Shown here: positions 9,255 to 18,903 of the stretch, in pieces | Layout: each line of letters opens with the position of its first letter | How positions within the stretch are numbered: the first letter of the stretch is position 1 | DNA from: Lojkania enalia | Taxonomy: Eukaryota; Ascomycota; Dothideomycetes; Pleosporales | Direction: 5' to 3' | Assembly: GCA_010094045.1 (NCBI GenBank) | Contig: ML986818.1 | Location: 37,685 to 63,483, forward strand | DNA length: 25,799 nucleotides | Program-made: the position numbers and the translations under genes | Notes under the pieces: model-generated | Database searches by the model: none | Seen by the model: only the letters and a program-made list of their open reading frames with translations | Told to the model about the DNA's origin: nothing

Positions 9255-9497
9255 TTACATTCCTTTCATTGGCAACGTGGAAGTATACGCTTTACAACCA
9301 AATCCCATGAATCCTCTACCTTCGTAGCATCCTTCCCATCCGCTATACAAGCTAACAGACCGCACGATTACCCTAGATATCACATACAAGGGCGCCTTTC
9401 CAATCTGTCCAAATAGGTCAACATATTTAAGAATGATAGCAATTACGCCCTGTCTTATACTATCCAGTTCATCATTGCATTGTCTATTCACCATCAT
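9255..9497 (-). CDS. possible small ORF or 5' exon, unknown protein
   Basis: An 80-codon minus-strand frame starts with two Met codons at 9497. It encodes a mixed hydrophobic/polar peptide with G-W-E-G-C-Y-E-G and F-G-C-K near its end and three Cys in total. It has no obvious signal peptide. The start lies 88 bp from the start codon of the secreted nucleotidyltransferase-like gene, so the two would be divergent and share a very short promoter. The composition looks more protein-like than neighbouring shadows, and the sequence after its last codons offers a GTAAAT splice donor, so it could be the first exon of the broken gene at 8695-9048. It is equally possible that it is a chance frame. No family was recognised. 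Confidence 0.25.
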   Translation of the reverse strand: MMVNRQCNDELDSIRQGVIAIILKYVDLFGQIGKAPLYVISRVIVRSVSLYSGWEGCYEGRGFMGFGCKAYTSTLPMKGM

Positions 9498-9584
9498 CTA
9501 AAGTATCCCAGTCTTCTCCGGCAGAAGTAACAAACCAAGTCATACTTATCTATCGAAACCCACTCATACCTTTCTATCATTATC

Positions 9585-11088
9585 ATGCGAGTCTCTGCTG
9601 CTGCTGCCATAGGGCTTGTGGCTCTTAGTAGCCAATTTGGAGCATATGCCAGCGTAATTCCAGTCGATCCAGATATGGCAATTGAGCAAAGGGCTCCAGC
9701 GCCACCGGTTAAGCCCCCTACTGTGCCACCACCAGTGAAGCCGGTGCCACCCGTGAAGCCGGGCTCGCAAAAGCCGAACAACAATGAGCCAGGAGGTGAT
9801 GGAGCTCCAGAACCTCTAACCCCTCCAACTCCTCCAACTCCTCCAGGCCAAAAAATAGGCGTTCCAAAAGAACCAATTATTCCAGTCAAGCAAGTTGACC
9901 CGGAATCCCTGAAGCCGACCGATGACCCGCCAATGCAAAGTGTTGGAGAAGTTATCGGACTACCGAAGCCAGATAAAAATGCAAAGAATACTATGGCTGA
10001 GCCCATCGAAGCGTGGGCAAATGAGCAAAACGGTGAGACAAATATCTTGGACGGTGTCGAGATAAAATACAACGAGGGTGGTAATACAAAGGAGACTATA
10101 CCTAAAGACCCCGCCAGGCCTACAAAACCTCTATCAGCAGTCATTGACTGGCGCTCGAACGACGGAAAAGACAAAATTCCGCTGGGAAAGGGAAATTTCT
10201 GCAAAGCCAAGGGGGGTGCCAAACGTGACCTTAGCGCTCAGTCTGAGAAATCTCCATTTGCTAAGCGAATGTCACCGAATCAGGGAGCACAGAAAATTAA
10301 TGTGTGGCATGAATGTATGTTGATATGACTCACACTTCTAGTCAGTCCAATCTACTAACGATATTATAGTTGTGAAAAGGGTCAACGACATACTAAAAGA
10401 GGACCCAAGAGTCCAAAGAGCGATTCCTGTGTATGCTTTTGGTGGTTTTAGCAGCCTATCAATCAACGGTCGCGGAGCTAACGGCAAGACGAGCGACATT
10501 GACGTGGTCTACGGTTCCGATGTAACAGCAGACGAAGCAAGCGCATTTGAAAATGCCGTCGTCAAAGTGTCACAGAAGATGGCAGAAAAAGGATACCCAG
10601 GATTGTACATGGACACCACGATCACTGCTGATTTCCGAAACTCCATGCCCGACATCGAAGCATATAGTCATGACGTGGCTTGGGAGCGCTCAAGACTTCG
10701 GATTATGCATACATCGTTTCCATTTCAGCTTATGAACAAGCTGGATAAGCTCACGAGATATGCAGGTGCAAATAACGGACAAGTACAGGAAAAAGACATG
10801 CAGGATGCAAAAGCGTTTTTGAGAAAGAGTGTACAAATGAATGGCGGCCGTAAGCTTACCTTGGAGCAACTGCGTTCTTTTGGGCAAACAATGGGGGTAG
10901 ATGCTGATCGTGTAATCATGGGCGCTGGCAAGGCAGTTTATGCACAGTACAAAGGATTCGCTAGCGATGTCAAGAGCATTTGGAAGTACGCAGAGATGGA
11001 AACAAGTTCGGGAAGTGAGGGAAGCCCGATGTCAGTAGATGAGACTGAAGACCTAGAGGGCGTTACTCCCTACTACTCGTGTTCGTAG
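9585..11088 (+). CDS. predicted secreted protein with nucleotidyltransferase-like domain, candidate effector (one intron)
   Basis: Two exons (9585-10314 and 10370-11085 plus the TAG stop at 11086-11088) join in frame through a split TTT codon to give 482 residues. Residues 1-22 form a signal peptide, with likely cleavage in A-Y-A|S. Residues 37-117 are proline/lysine-rich, with repeated P-V-K-P and T-P-P units. Lys-Arg pairs at 213-214 and 227-228 are candidate Kex2 sites that would release a mature C-terminal domain from about residue 229. That domain has A-F-G-G-F-S-S (266-272), S-D-I-D-V-V (285-290) and a strand with Asp325 (L-Y-M-D-T-T-I). This fits the hG[GS], DxD and third-Asp pattern of the nucleotidyltransferase superfamily. 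A helical segment follows with K-L-D-K-L (367-371) and E-K-D-M-Q-D (384-389), like the helical region after the catalytic strands in many such enzymes. Only two Cys (206, 481) occur. The substrate is unknown. The ATG at 9585 is chosen because it alone places the signal peptide at the N-terminus. Base composition is normal and free of RIP. Intact gene: high confidence; fold assignment: moderate. Confidence 0.85.
10315..10369 (+). other. 55-nt spliceosomal intron of the secreted gene
   Basis: The intron starts GTATGT, has a perfect TACTAAC branch site at 10353-10359, and ends TATTATAG 10 bases later. Removing it joins exon 1 (phase 1) in frame to exon 2 and skips the TGA at 10326-10328 that would otherwise truncate the protein after 247 residues. 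Length and signals are typical of filamentous ascomycetes. Confidence 0.9.
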
Positions 11089-11131
11089 ATAGGGTGTATC
11101 TTAGACTGCATCTTAGACACAACTGCAAATT

Positions 11132-11158
11132 GGGGTCGTGGGAATTGGGGTGGGAGGG
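11132..11158 (+). other. G-quadruplex-capable tract after the stop codon
   Basis: Four or more G-runs (GGGG, GGG, GGGG, GGG, GGG) separated by loops of one to four bases start 44 bases after the stop codon of the secreted gene, on its sense strand. The tract would lie in the 3' untranslated RNA. Folding is predicted from the pattern only. Confidence 0.5.
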
Positions 11159-11576
11159 ACTGCGATTGCAGTAGCTGTATTATTGTCATATATCTATTTA
11201 GAAAGGGTAGATACATAGTATAGAGGCATTCCACAGGTTCCTAGATGCTTTTTATTTTTCTCAATCTCTGCTGATATGTAAGCAGGAGGGGGGTGGAGAC
11301 TGTATAGGGTGGTATAGATAGATGTATTGATGAGGTCCCTTCACCTCTCGGTCAAGGTACGGCTGGAGAATATATAGTAAGTGAGACAGCTTAGTCAAGG
11401 ACTGCATAGCTGATCAGGCACGTGACCTGAGCTTACACACCCCCCTCAGGTTCGAACGTGTTCGAATCTAATACAATGAATAAGGGAAAAGAAAAATGAT
11501 GTGATCTGGTATAGCCTAGCCTCATTAAAACCTCAAAACCCAGTGGGATAAAATCGGATAAAAGAGTATTAGCAGA
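11159..11576. other. non-coding stretch downstream of the secreted gene
   Basis: No gene was recognised. CCTGAG (11426-11431) and CTCAGG (11445-11450) form a hairpin next to two TTCGAA palindromes (11451-11456 and 11461-11466) and a CACGTG box at 11420-11425. The 3' end of the upstream transcript probably lies here, but no clear polyadenylation signal was identified. Confidence 0.5.
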
Positions 11577-11804
11577 TCAAGAAGGAAACGAATATCTGGC
11601 TATAGGCCATGTGGACTTACAGCAGCTATACACGACTACTAGTCTTTCGGACTCACAGTAATCGTACAAAGATACAGGCCTAGTGGACTTACAGCAGCTA
11701 TATACAACTACAAGCCTTTCGGACTCACAGCAATCGTACACAGCTACAAGCCATATGTATGGACTTACAGCAGCTATATACAACGACAAGCCTTTCGGAC
11801 TCAA
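11577..11804 (-). CDS. possible ORF through the minisatellite, 12-residue Cys-pair repeats
   Basis: A 75-codon minus-strand frame reads through the minisatellite because the 36-bp unit equals 12 codons. It gives alternating units of the type Y-S-C-C-K-S-T-R-P-V and Y-D-C-C-E-S-E-R-L-V. It has no signal peptide at its Met. The reading frame is lost where the repeat spacing changes (76 instead of 72 bp) towards the right end of the array. A simple repeat whose period is a multiple of three will often stay open by chance, so coding is doubtful. No known family was recognised. Confidence 0.2.
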   Translation of the reverse strand: MSPKGLSLYIAAVSPYIWLVAVYDCCESERLVVVYSCCKSTRPVSLYDYCESERLVVVYSCCKSTWPIARYSFPS

Positions 11805-11955
11805 AGTAATCGTACATAACTACAGGCCTAGTAGGAAATGAATATCTAGCTACAGGCCATGTGTGGACTTAAAGCAGCTATACACGACTACAAGCCTTTT
11901 GGGCTCACAGCGGTCGTATACAGCTACTAGCCATGTGTGGTCTTATAGTAGCCAC
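11583..11955. repeat. minisatellite: 36-bp units in 72-bp higher-order repeats
   Basis: GGACTTACAGCAGCTAT-type and GGACTCACAGTAATCGTA-type half units alternate, each about 36 bp, forming a 72-bp higher-order unit. The higher-order unit starts at 11613, 11685, 11761 and 11875, with a partial fifth at about 11939. Spacings are 72, 76 and 114 bp; the last gap includes a second copy of the leading AGGAAAYGAATATCTRGCTA segment, first seen at 11583 and again at 11832. Units differ by scattered substitutions. Confidence 0.8.
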
Positions 11956-11960
11956 CTCAG

Positions 11961-12478
11961 GAATGAGCGTACTTGAAGCTGATTTCGACCATAGGCCACC
12001 CTCTGCTGTATAGGCAGAGCTGCATGAAGTGCGGGCTTATACCGCTGACGGTGCAGTTCCAGGTGGGGATCTTCCGCCGTCGCGGTGTTGGTGGACCTCG
12101 CTCTGTATATTGAGGCGTCCCTCAGAGCTATTATAGAGGTCCTGATGTGCTTCTGTTTCCGCTATAGATAGAGGCTGATTGATACATGATTTGAACTTAA
12201 CGCTTTGAAAGAGATTGAGCTGATTACTCGATAGGAAAGTCTTTGAAATTAAGAAGTGATAGCTAGTTCTAATGGCGTAGTTTAGGAAGTAGTTTCGTAA
12301 GACCATCTGCTGGCTGGCAGCTAGTCTGGATGTATGATAGGTCGATTTGATTATTCTGAACTTCTTGTCGAAGCCAGTGATAAAAGATATAGATCGGTTG
12401 ATTGGCTGCTTAATTGATCACTTGATTGATCGCAGTATGCGATTGAAATGGAGATTCTCTCTGAGCGCGAATCGGATA
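11961..12478. other. stretch without a confirmed gene; one 89-codon minus-strand frame
   Basis: Composition is normal. A minus-strand frame at 12306-12037 is open for 89 codons, with a hydrophobic/aromatic start and a hydrophilic E-T-E-A-H-Q and H-R-D-G-G-R end. It has no recognised domain, and the same frame continues past its stop only in broken form. It could be a decayed gene or transposon fragment. The last bases before 12479 are the TA target duplication of pogo-C. Confidence 0.35.
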
Positions 12479-13497
12479 ACGTAGTTTATAAGCGAGCTGC
12501 GAACCCCACAAACTTTCTACGACGCGTCACCTATCAACCACAATGGCTCTACTAACTACTATTCAATTATCTTACAGCGAAGCAGATATCTTCCTAGCTA
12601 TCTCAGCTATTAATCAGAATCAGGTCCAGAGCGTCAACCGCGCTGCAGCGACGTTTAACGTCCCTGAAAGCACGCTTCGCAGCTGACGCGCCGGGAAGCC
12701 TACACGACGCGATTGCCGGCCCAACTTAAAGAAGCTTACTAAGCTAGAAGAGGAGGCAATTATTATGCATATACTTGACCTAGATTTGTGAGGCTTTACG
12801 CCTACTCTAGGTGCTGTACGAGATATAGCGAATAAGCTGCTCACTAAGCGCGGCGCTGGCCACGTTGGCTAGTAGTAGCCTAGGAACCTTGTTAAGCGAA
12901 CGGATAGCCTTACAACACAATTTAATTGACTCTATAATTAATAGCAAGTTCTTTACGAGGATCCTAAAACTATAAGCGCCTAGTTTTAGCTTATAATATA
13001 TATAAAGGCTACCTATAGTATCTATAATAAGAATATATTTAACTTTAATAAGACTAGCTTTCTAATAGATAAAATATCCTTCTAACTATTTATTATAGGC
13101 TTAGAGAGATATAGCTAGCTAAAAGTAATCTAGCTAGATAATTATAAGTAAACGATAGTAATCTATAGAATTAATACTACTAGATAGATAATTCTACTCT
13201 TTTTTATCTTTACTAGCTAGTTATTATAATAATACTATAATACTTTTATACCTATACTATTCCTACTATAATATTTAAACTAGCTGCTAGTAATAGTTAT
13301 TAGCTACTAATTAGAATAGAGGAAGGTTTTAATAATCTAGCTAGCTTGTATAGTAGTATAAATCTAGCTTTTATAAAAACTTATATAATATAGATATTTC
13401 TATTTTTTATATAATATTTTAATATTTATATATAATATATATTAGAGAGTAGATATTAAAGTAATAAACTTTATAAATATTAGCGTTTATAGACTAG
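12479..13497 (+). mobile_element. pogo-C: left part of a pogo/Fot-type transposon, split by Gypsy-2
   Basis: The element starts ACGTAGTTTATAAGCGAGCT right after a TA dinucleotide (12477-12478). The start resembles the pogo-D terminus at 20677 (ACGTACTATATAAGCGAGCT). Transposase coding begins 64 bp in. The first 460 bp are nearly free of RIP while the rest, from about 12945, is saturated with it. The element is interrupted by the Gypsy-2 LTR at 13498. Its right half and right terminal repeat were not recognised in the window. Confidence 0.7.
12543..13200 (+). pseudogene. pogo-C transposase N-terminus and start of DDE domain, broken
   Basis: From the ATG at 12543 a single frame can be followed for about 650 bp. 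Residues 1-47 are intact and form a Psq-like helix-turn-helix (V-N-R-A-A-A-T-F-N-V-P-E-S-T-L-R). A TGA then stops the frame at 12684-12686. Next comes a CENP-B/Tc5-type HTH (K-L-E-E-E-A-I-I ... G-F-T-P) with another TGA. Three TAG codons follow, where Gln-Gln-Trp would fit. The DDE domain opens with F-N-F-N-K-T-S-F, in which the first catalytic Asp is Asn and the usual Glu is Lys, both RIP-type changes. Such HTH domains bind the transposon ends and the DDE domain cuts and joins DNA. The early stops rule out full-length transposase. Open frames on the opposite strand here (12620-12844) are shadows. Confidence 0.8.
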
Positions 13498-13831
13498 TAT
13501 AACCGCCTCTAATTGGCCGGGTGTAGGGTAGAGTAATAATTAAGAGTAATTACGTGCTATAGGGAGATTATTCTTATAAACTTATAATAGAAGTATATAA
13601 GTAGAGTATATAAAAGATATTTAAGTTAACTATAAAAAGCTATAAAGGTTAGAGTTGTAAGGTTATTAAATATAATTTAGTCTCCTTACTATTCTTTTAT
13701 ACTTAGTTATTTAGTTAACTAAACTGCTAAATATATTATATATTTTATATTAGCCTTATTTTTCTAACTATATAGAGTCTTAGATCTTAATTAGGTCTAG
13801 TATAGGGATTCCTATAAGAGTATCTATAATA
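13498..13831 (-). repeat. 3' LTR of Gypsy-2 (about 334 bp)
   Basis: It matches 19971-20296 along its whole length, apart from an insertion of about 8 bases (TTAGTTAT-like duplication) and scattered transitions. It starts TATAACCGCCTCTAATT on the plus strand (ancestral TG changed to TA). Confidence 0.88.
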
Positions 13832-15299
13832 CTATCTTCCCCCTCTAAATTCTTAGCCTAAAAGTTTTCCCGTTCTAATCTAGTATATAATAGGGTTAGT
13901 ATACTATCTTTACTAATACTATATATATTTCTAATACCCCCCCTTTATTATTTAACTCTAGATAGATACTATTATACTAATTATATAGACTACTTAGGCG
14001 AGATTATTATACCTTACTCTCGGTATTTCTATAAGGAGCTAACTTATAAGGTAGATAAAAAAGAGATACCTAAAAAATTATATTATTTAGAATACCTTTA
14101 TACTAGTATACGTTTATTATATAATATAGATCGCGATGCTTGGATTATATATATATTATAATCCCGTACTACTAGTTCGTTCCTAATTCTTCCTAGTAGT
14201 AAAGTAGGATGCTGAAGTTGTAAAGCTAGAGGAGAAGATTCGTCTAGCTTAAGAAGAGTTAGAATAGCTTTTTAATAAGGTAGCGGCGGCCTATATAAAT
14301 ATTTAGCGTCTTTATAAGGTTCGCGAATAAGTAAAGTATAAATAGGTAGAGGGTTATAAATATATATAGGAGTAGCTTAAAGAAGAAGAAGAAGAAGCGG
14401 ATTATAAGGCGGGTCTTCTTTCTAAAGTAGAGTCGCCTCCCGCGATATAGCTAATATTATTTAATCCTACTATTCTATTCCTAGGTTTTCTTTACGAATT
14501 TGGTTTTTATAATATACCTACAATACTATAGAGCTAAGGTTTTCTTCTAATTTCTAGGTATTATTCTATACGTTCCTATATTTATCTATTTTTAACTACT
14601 TAATTAGATAGTATTATTTACTATTCTATATTCTATATTCTATTATTTTCTTAACTTTCTATTCCTAGTTTTCTCTATATACGTTTATATTATATACTAC
14701 TAGTTTAGTATTTTAGAGCGCCTTTTCTATAAGTACGATATAGAAGGTTAGGTAGATTTTTATAGTTGTAGATAATTTAAGTTAATAGTTTATAGGTAAT
14801 ATTTATTCCTTAATCTTATATAGTCTAATTTTAATATAATCTAGTTTACTACTTAGTTATTTACTTTAAATATTTTATTGTAGTAGTTAAACTTTTTCTT
14901 CCTTCTTAAAATAAGATAGTTATTTATATTTCTTATTATAGTATTTCTTTATAGTATATTATAGGAACTAGAAGTCTTTCTTTAGTAAGTCTTACGTTTA
15001 TTAAATAATCTTAATTTGTTTCTATACCTAAAGTATCTATAATACTACTTTAATTAGAGTGTTATAAGTTTTTAGTTTATACCTATAATTTACTATAAAT
15101 AGTAATACTTCGGTTATACTATATATAGTACTATTATATACGAGTTATGCTATTAGTAGTAGTATTACCTAATTATTTTATCTATAGTTAAAGTAGTACT
15201 ATAAATATTACTCTACTATTTAGTTTATTTATTCTATCTATCTATCTATTTATAAGTAAAATGCTATAAATATCTTATATTTAATTCCTAGTAAGTTTA

Positions 15300-15480
15300 T
15301 AATTATTTACTAAAACTTTAAAGTAAACTTAGTATTTTAGTCTATAATTATTTTCTATAGTACCCTATATTAAATAATAATCTATTTTAGAAAGATGTTC
15401 ACAACCTATTCTACTAATAATACTTTATTATAGGAAATAAAGTAGATGTATTTTATAAGTCTATTTATAATTATTATAAT
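15300..15480 (-). pseudogene. Gypsy-2 integrase core relic
   Basis: Minus-strand translation gives a block matching V-D-R-L-T-K-Y-T-Y-F-I-P-Y (with the first Asp as Asn). About 50 residues on comes I-I-I-D-*-N-T-K-F-T-L-K-F, where S-D-R-x-T-x-F is expected; the stop replaces Arg. This spacing is the integrase catalytic core. Changes at the first Asp and the stops remove function. Confidence 0.78.
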
Positions 15481-16559
15481 AGAGTTATATACCTCTCTCT
15501 TAGGGTAGTCTTTTAACTTTAGTAGCTTAACAATAAAGTCTATAGTAATTTCCGTTTATAATCTAGTTGGTATTTCTAGATTTTATAACAGTCTATAGAG
15601 TATATATCTATTAAGTTTATTCTATTAGTAGTCTATATATTCTTATAATATATTCTTTACCTATTCTCTTATTTTAGGAAAGTAGAATCTTTTAAGGATT
15701 CGTTCTAGCGTTTTCTCTATTCCTTAATATCTGTAGGTAGGAACTTTATAGAATTATCTAATAAATTCTTTTTTAACTTTAGCTAGTATATAAATCCGGT
15801 TATAAATATATAGTAGTCTATCTATCTATTCTAGTTCTTATTCTTAGAGTTCTTCAGATATTCTATCTATTACTAATCTAATTATAGTTATCCAGCTTAC
15901 TTCTTTAATAATAGTTATTACTACGAGTTGTAGGTAATTATATACTATACTTCTATCTTATTATCTTCTTAGTAGTATAGCTGTAGTTCCTTTCTCTTAC
16001 TTATATTCTAGTAGTCTATTTAATACGTCTACTCTTCGGTTTTATTTTCCGCTAATATAGATAATTTTAAAGTCGAATATAGCTAGTTCTTATAACCATC
16101 TAATTTATCTAGAGGTAAGAGTTTTAGTAGTAAGGAAGATAGTAAGATTCTTATAATCCTAATAGACTTTAGTTTACTATTTTACTCCTTACAGGTACAC
16201 ACGCTATTCTTTAAAGTATACTATAATAGCTAGAAGTTCTTAGTTATATATATTATAATTTATCTCTACTAATATAAGTTTTCGTAAATAGTATACTACT
16301 AGATATTGTTTTCTATTATAGATTTATATAAGGATTCTAGCTATTCTTATTCTTAATACGTCGGTTTTTATAAAAGCTTTCTTTTCTAGATTATAGAGTT
16401 TTAGTACTAGTTCTTGTTAAAATTATTTCTTAACTTCTTAGAAGGCTTTTTCTTATTTATTTCCCTATATAAAAGTAATATCTTTTCTTAATAGTTGAGT
16501 TAAGGGTATAGTTATATTACTCTAATTATCTATAAAGGTTTAATAGAAGTTATAAAATC

Positions 16560-16830
16560 CTATAAAAGATTAGACATTTTTAACTAACTTTAAAATTAGA
16601 TAATCTCTAATTACTACTAATTTATTTAAATTTATTTATAATTATTCTAGTTTAATAATAAATCCTAAATAGTCTATTTATATAGTATAGAATTTATATT
16701 TTCTTACCTTAAAATATAATTTTACTACTTATAATACACGTAGTACTTATTCGATATATTTCTTATATTCTTACTTTATTTTTATCTATATAAGAATATT
16801 GTCTAAGTATACTATATAGAATTATCTAAG
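16560..16830 (-). pseudogene. Gypsy-2 reverse transcriptase relic
   Basis: The minus strand at 16809-16798 reads Y-L-D-N, the RT catalytic box with the second Asp changed to Asn. I-L-I, a stop in place of Trp, then I-K and a downstream V-L-R-V-L...K-L-Y-F-K block follow, ending D-Y-L-G-F-I-I. All are conserved features of the Ty3/Gypsy RT palm-to-thumb region. Confidence 0.85.
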
Positions 16831-17699
16831 ATATAGTCTTAGTACCTTATTAATTCGTTTTTAAAAAGTAGTTAGTATATTAATAAGTCTAAATAATATA
16901 ACTAGGTATTTAAAGAGATTCTTTTTTATTCTAAATACTATTTTCTACTTATCTCTTTCTTTAATATAGATTTAATAGTACGTATTTTAGATGTCTAATT
17001 TTATAAAGATAGTAGCTTCTCTTAATTAGTCTCTTAAGTTACAGATAAGTAGTAAGAAGTATCGGTTCTTAATTATAATATTGTTAAGAGTGCGATAATT
17101 AATATATATTTATAGGTCTATTATTCCTTTCTTATCTATAAAGAGTATAGGGTATACTATTAGTAAGTTTAATTTTTAGATTATTCCTTTCTTTAGGTAC
17201 TCGTCTATATATTATTCTAGAGCTTCTACTTCTCTTAATATTAGGCTATATATTAGTCTATATCTAAGTTCTTTTTCTAATTATAGTTTAATTTTATAAT
17301 CGTATTCTCTATATTTAGGTAGATATTATAGTAGTTCTTAAAGTTGTTCTATTAAGTATTAGTATTCCTTAAATATACTATATAATACGTTTCTTATTAG
17401 GAATAATTCTTTTACTACTTCTTTTATTATTATAGCAAGTTGTTCTTTAACTAGCTAACCTAAGTTTTTAAGGATAATTCGTCCGGTTTACTAGTTTATC
17501 TAAGGGTTTTCCTTTCTTAACTATAAAATCTCTAGGATAATATTATAGTTAGTAATTTCTATAATTTAGAATATCTATTCTTATTAGGTTATTCCTAGAA
17601 TTTTAAACTCTTCTAGTTCTATAATATATATAACTTTCTTCTAGAAGTCTTTTCCCTCTATAGTTTAGATTATATAAGGTCGTTCTAGTTATACTATAG

Positions 17700-17770
17700 G
17701 TATTCCTTTTCTAGTAATATAGTTACTAACTATAAAATTCTATATTACTCTACTATTAATAAGTATATAT
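17700..17770 (-). pseudogene. Gypsy-2 protease active-site relic
   Basis: The minus strand at 17757-17743 reads N-S-R-V-I followed by a stop and N-F-I. The pattern fits an aspartic protease D-S-G-A-T site in which each changed residue is explained by one RIP-type transition. Confidence 0.65.
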
Positions 17771-18861
17771 ATCTTATAGCGGTAATATTATTCTAGTATT
17801 ATAAGATAGTATTCTCCTATATTCCTATATAGTTAAGTTGTTTTAGACTAGTAGGCTATTACTTCTTTTATAGATATATATTTTAGGCATTTTTATTCTA
17901 GATATTTATATTATAGTCTTCCTTTAATATATAATTTAGGTAGTAGAGGTCTAAATTCGAGTACTATATAGTTTTAGGTTTATTTAATAACTTCCTATTC
18001 TATTATAGCTTCTTACTTTATAGGGTTTCCTAGTACCTTATTTTTATTTAGTTGTTTTAGCTATATACCTATATTTTCTTTTCTTTTTTAGTAGGCCTTA
18101 TATTATCGTTTAATATACGATATCTATACTATCTTAAAATATACTAGGTAGTATTAGTTTATATAGAGGTTATTATCTTCTCTAATCTAGTAGTCCTATT
18201 TTTATTTATATTATAATGCCTTTAGTACCCAGTATTTTACTAGTACTTTACTTTATAAGAAGGCTACTACTTTTCGTACTATATATACAGCTTTATCCCA
18301 ATCTATTATATTAAGATATTCTTCTACTACTTTCGTCGTCTCTATCTATTTTTAGAAGTATAAGAAGTAGATCTCTCTAAGATAGATATTTTACTATTCT
18401 TTATAAACGTCGATAATATCTTATTCTAGTCTGTTCTTATTATAGAATCTTATAGGTAGTTCTTCTCGTAGGGTAGCTATAAGAGCCGAGGTTTCCTATT
18501 CGTACTTAATTATTTTTTATTAGTATATAAAATATACTCTAAATACTAGTTTAGGTATTAGTACTCTAGTAGTAGCTTCTTCTATTTATAACGGGGTATT
18601 TATTTCTTTATCCTCATCTAATTTTTCCTAAACTTCCTCTAACTATCTTTTTATATATTTTTACGTTACTATAAGTTATATTTTCCTCTAAGACTAATAT
18701 TCTATAGCTTCTTTAAGTTGTTAGTATATTTAATACTTATCTTTATTATAGAAGGACTAATATAGGGTTCTATATTCTATAATTATAGCTAGTTTTTCTT
18801 TACCTACTTCCTACGGTTTATCTTCTATAGGCCGGTTTTTCTTTTCTTTCTTTTTGCTTCG

Positions 18862-18903
18862 ATATTCTTTTACTATATATCCTAGTTTCTAATAATTATA
18901 GTA
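18862..18903 (-). pseudogene. Gypsy-2 Gag zinc-knuckle relic
   Basis: Fourteen minus-strand codons keep C-x2-C-x4-H-x4-C spacing with all four ligands now Tyr. The knuckle is flanked by basic residues (R-K-D-I-K before, R-S-K-K-K after), as in nucleocapsid proteins. Gag continues rightwards to about 19950 in heavily broken form. Confidence 0.75.

Noticed and set aside
9494..10222. 242-codon minus-strand open frame, Gly/Ser/Pro-rich
   Set aside because: It lies antisense to exon 1 of the secreted gene. Its composition is the complement of the proline-rich coding repeats, and it has none of the features of the sense protein (signal peptide, splice sites, motifs).
10315..10331. Exon 1 frame reading through to TGA, giving a 247-residue protein without the catalytic domain
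   Set aside because: GTATGT, TACTAAC and TATAG signals define a 55-nt intron, and splicing joins two long frames exactly in phase.
11445..11475. GGTTCGAA-type sequence resembling a tRNA T-loop
   Set aside because: No acceptor stem, anticodon arm or CCA-side pairing could be built around it. The TTCGAA pair is better described as two short palindromes.
11520..11570. CCTCATTAAAACC / CCCAGTGGGATAAAA stretch that recalls repeated sequence seen in some eukaryotic retroelements
   Set aside because: No second copy or element boundary is visible in the window and the resemblance is from memory only.
11583..11955. Regularly spaced repeats as a possible CRISPR array
   Set aside because: Units are contiguous, diverged half repeats without unique spacers, and the organism is a fungus.
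12620..12844. 74-codon minus-strand open frame
   Set aside because: It is antisense to the pogo-C transposase helix-turn-helix region.
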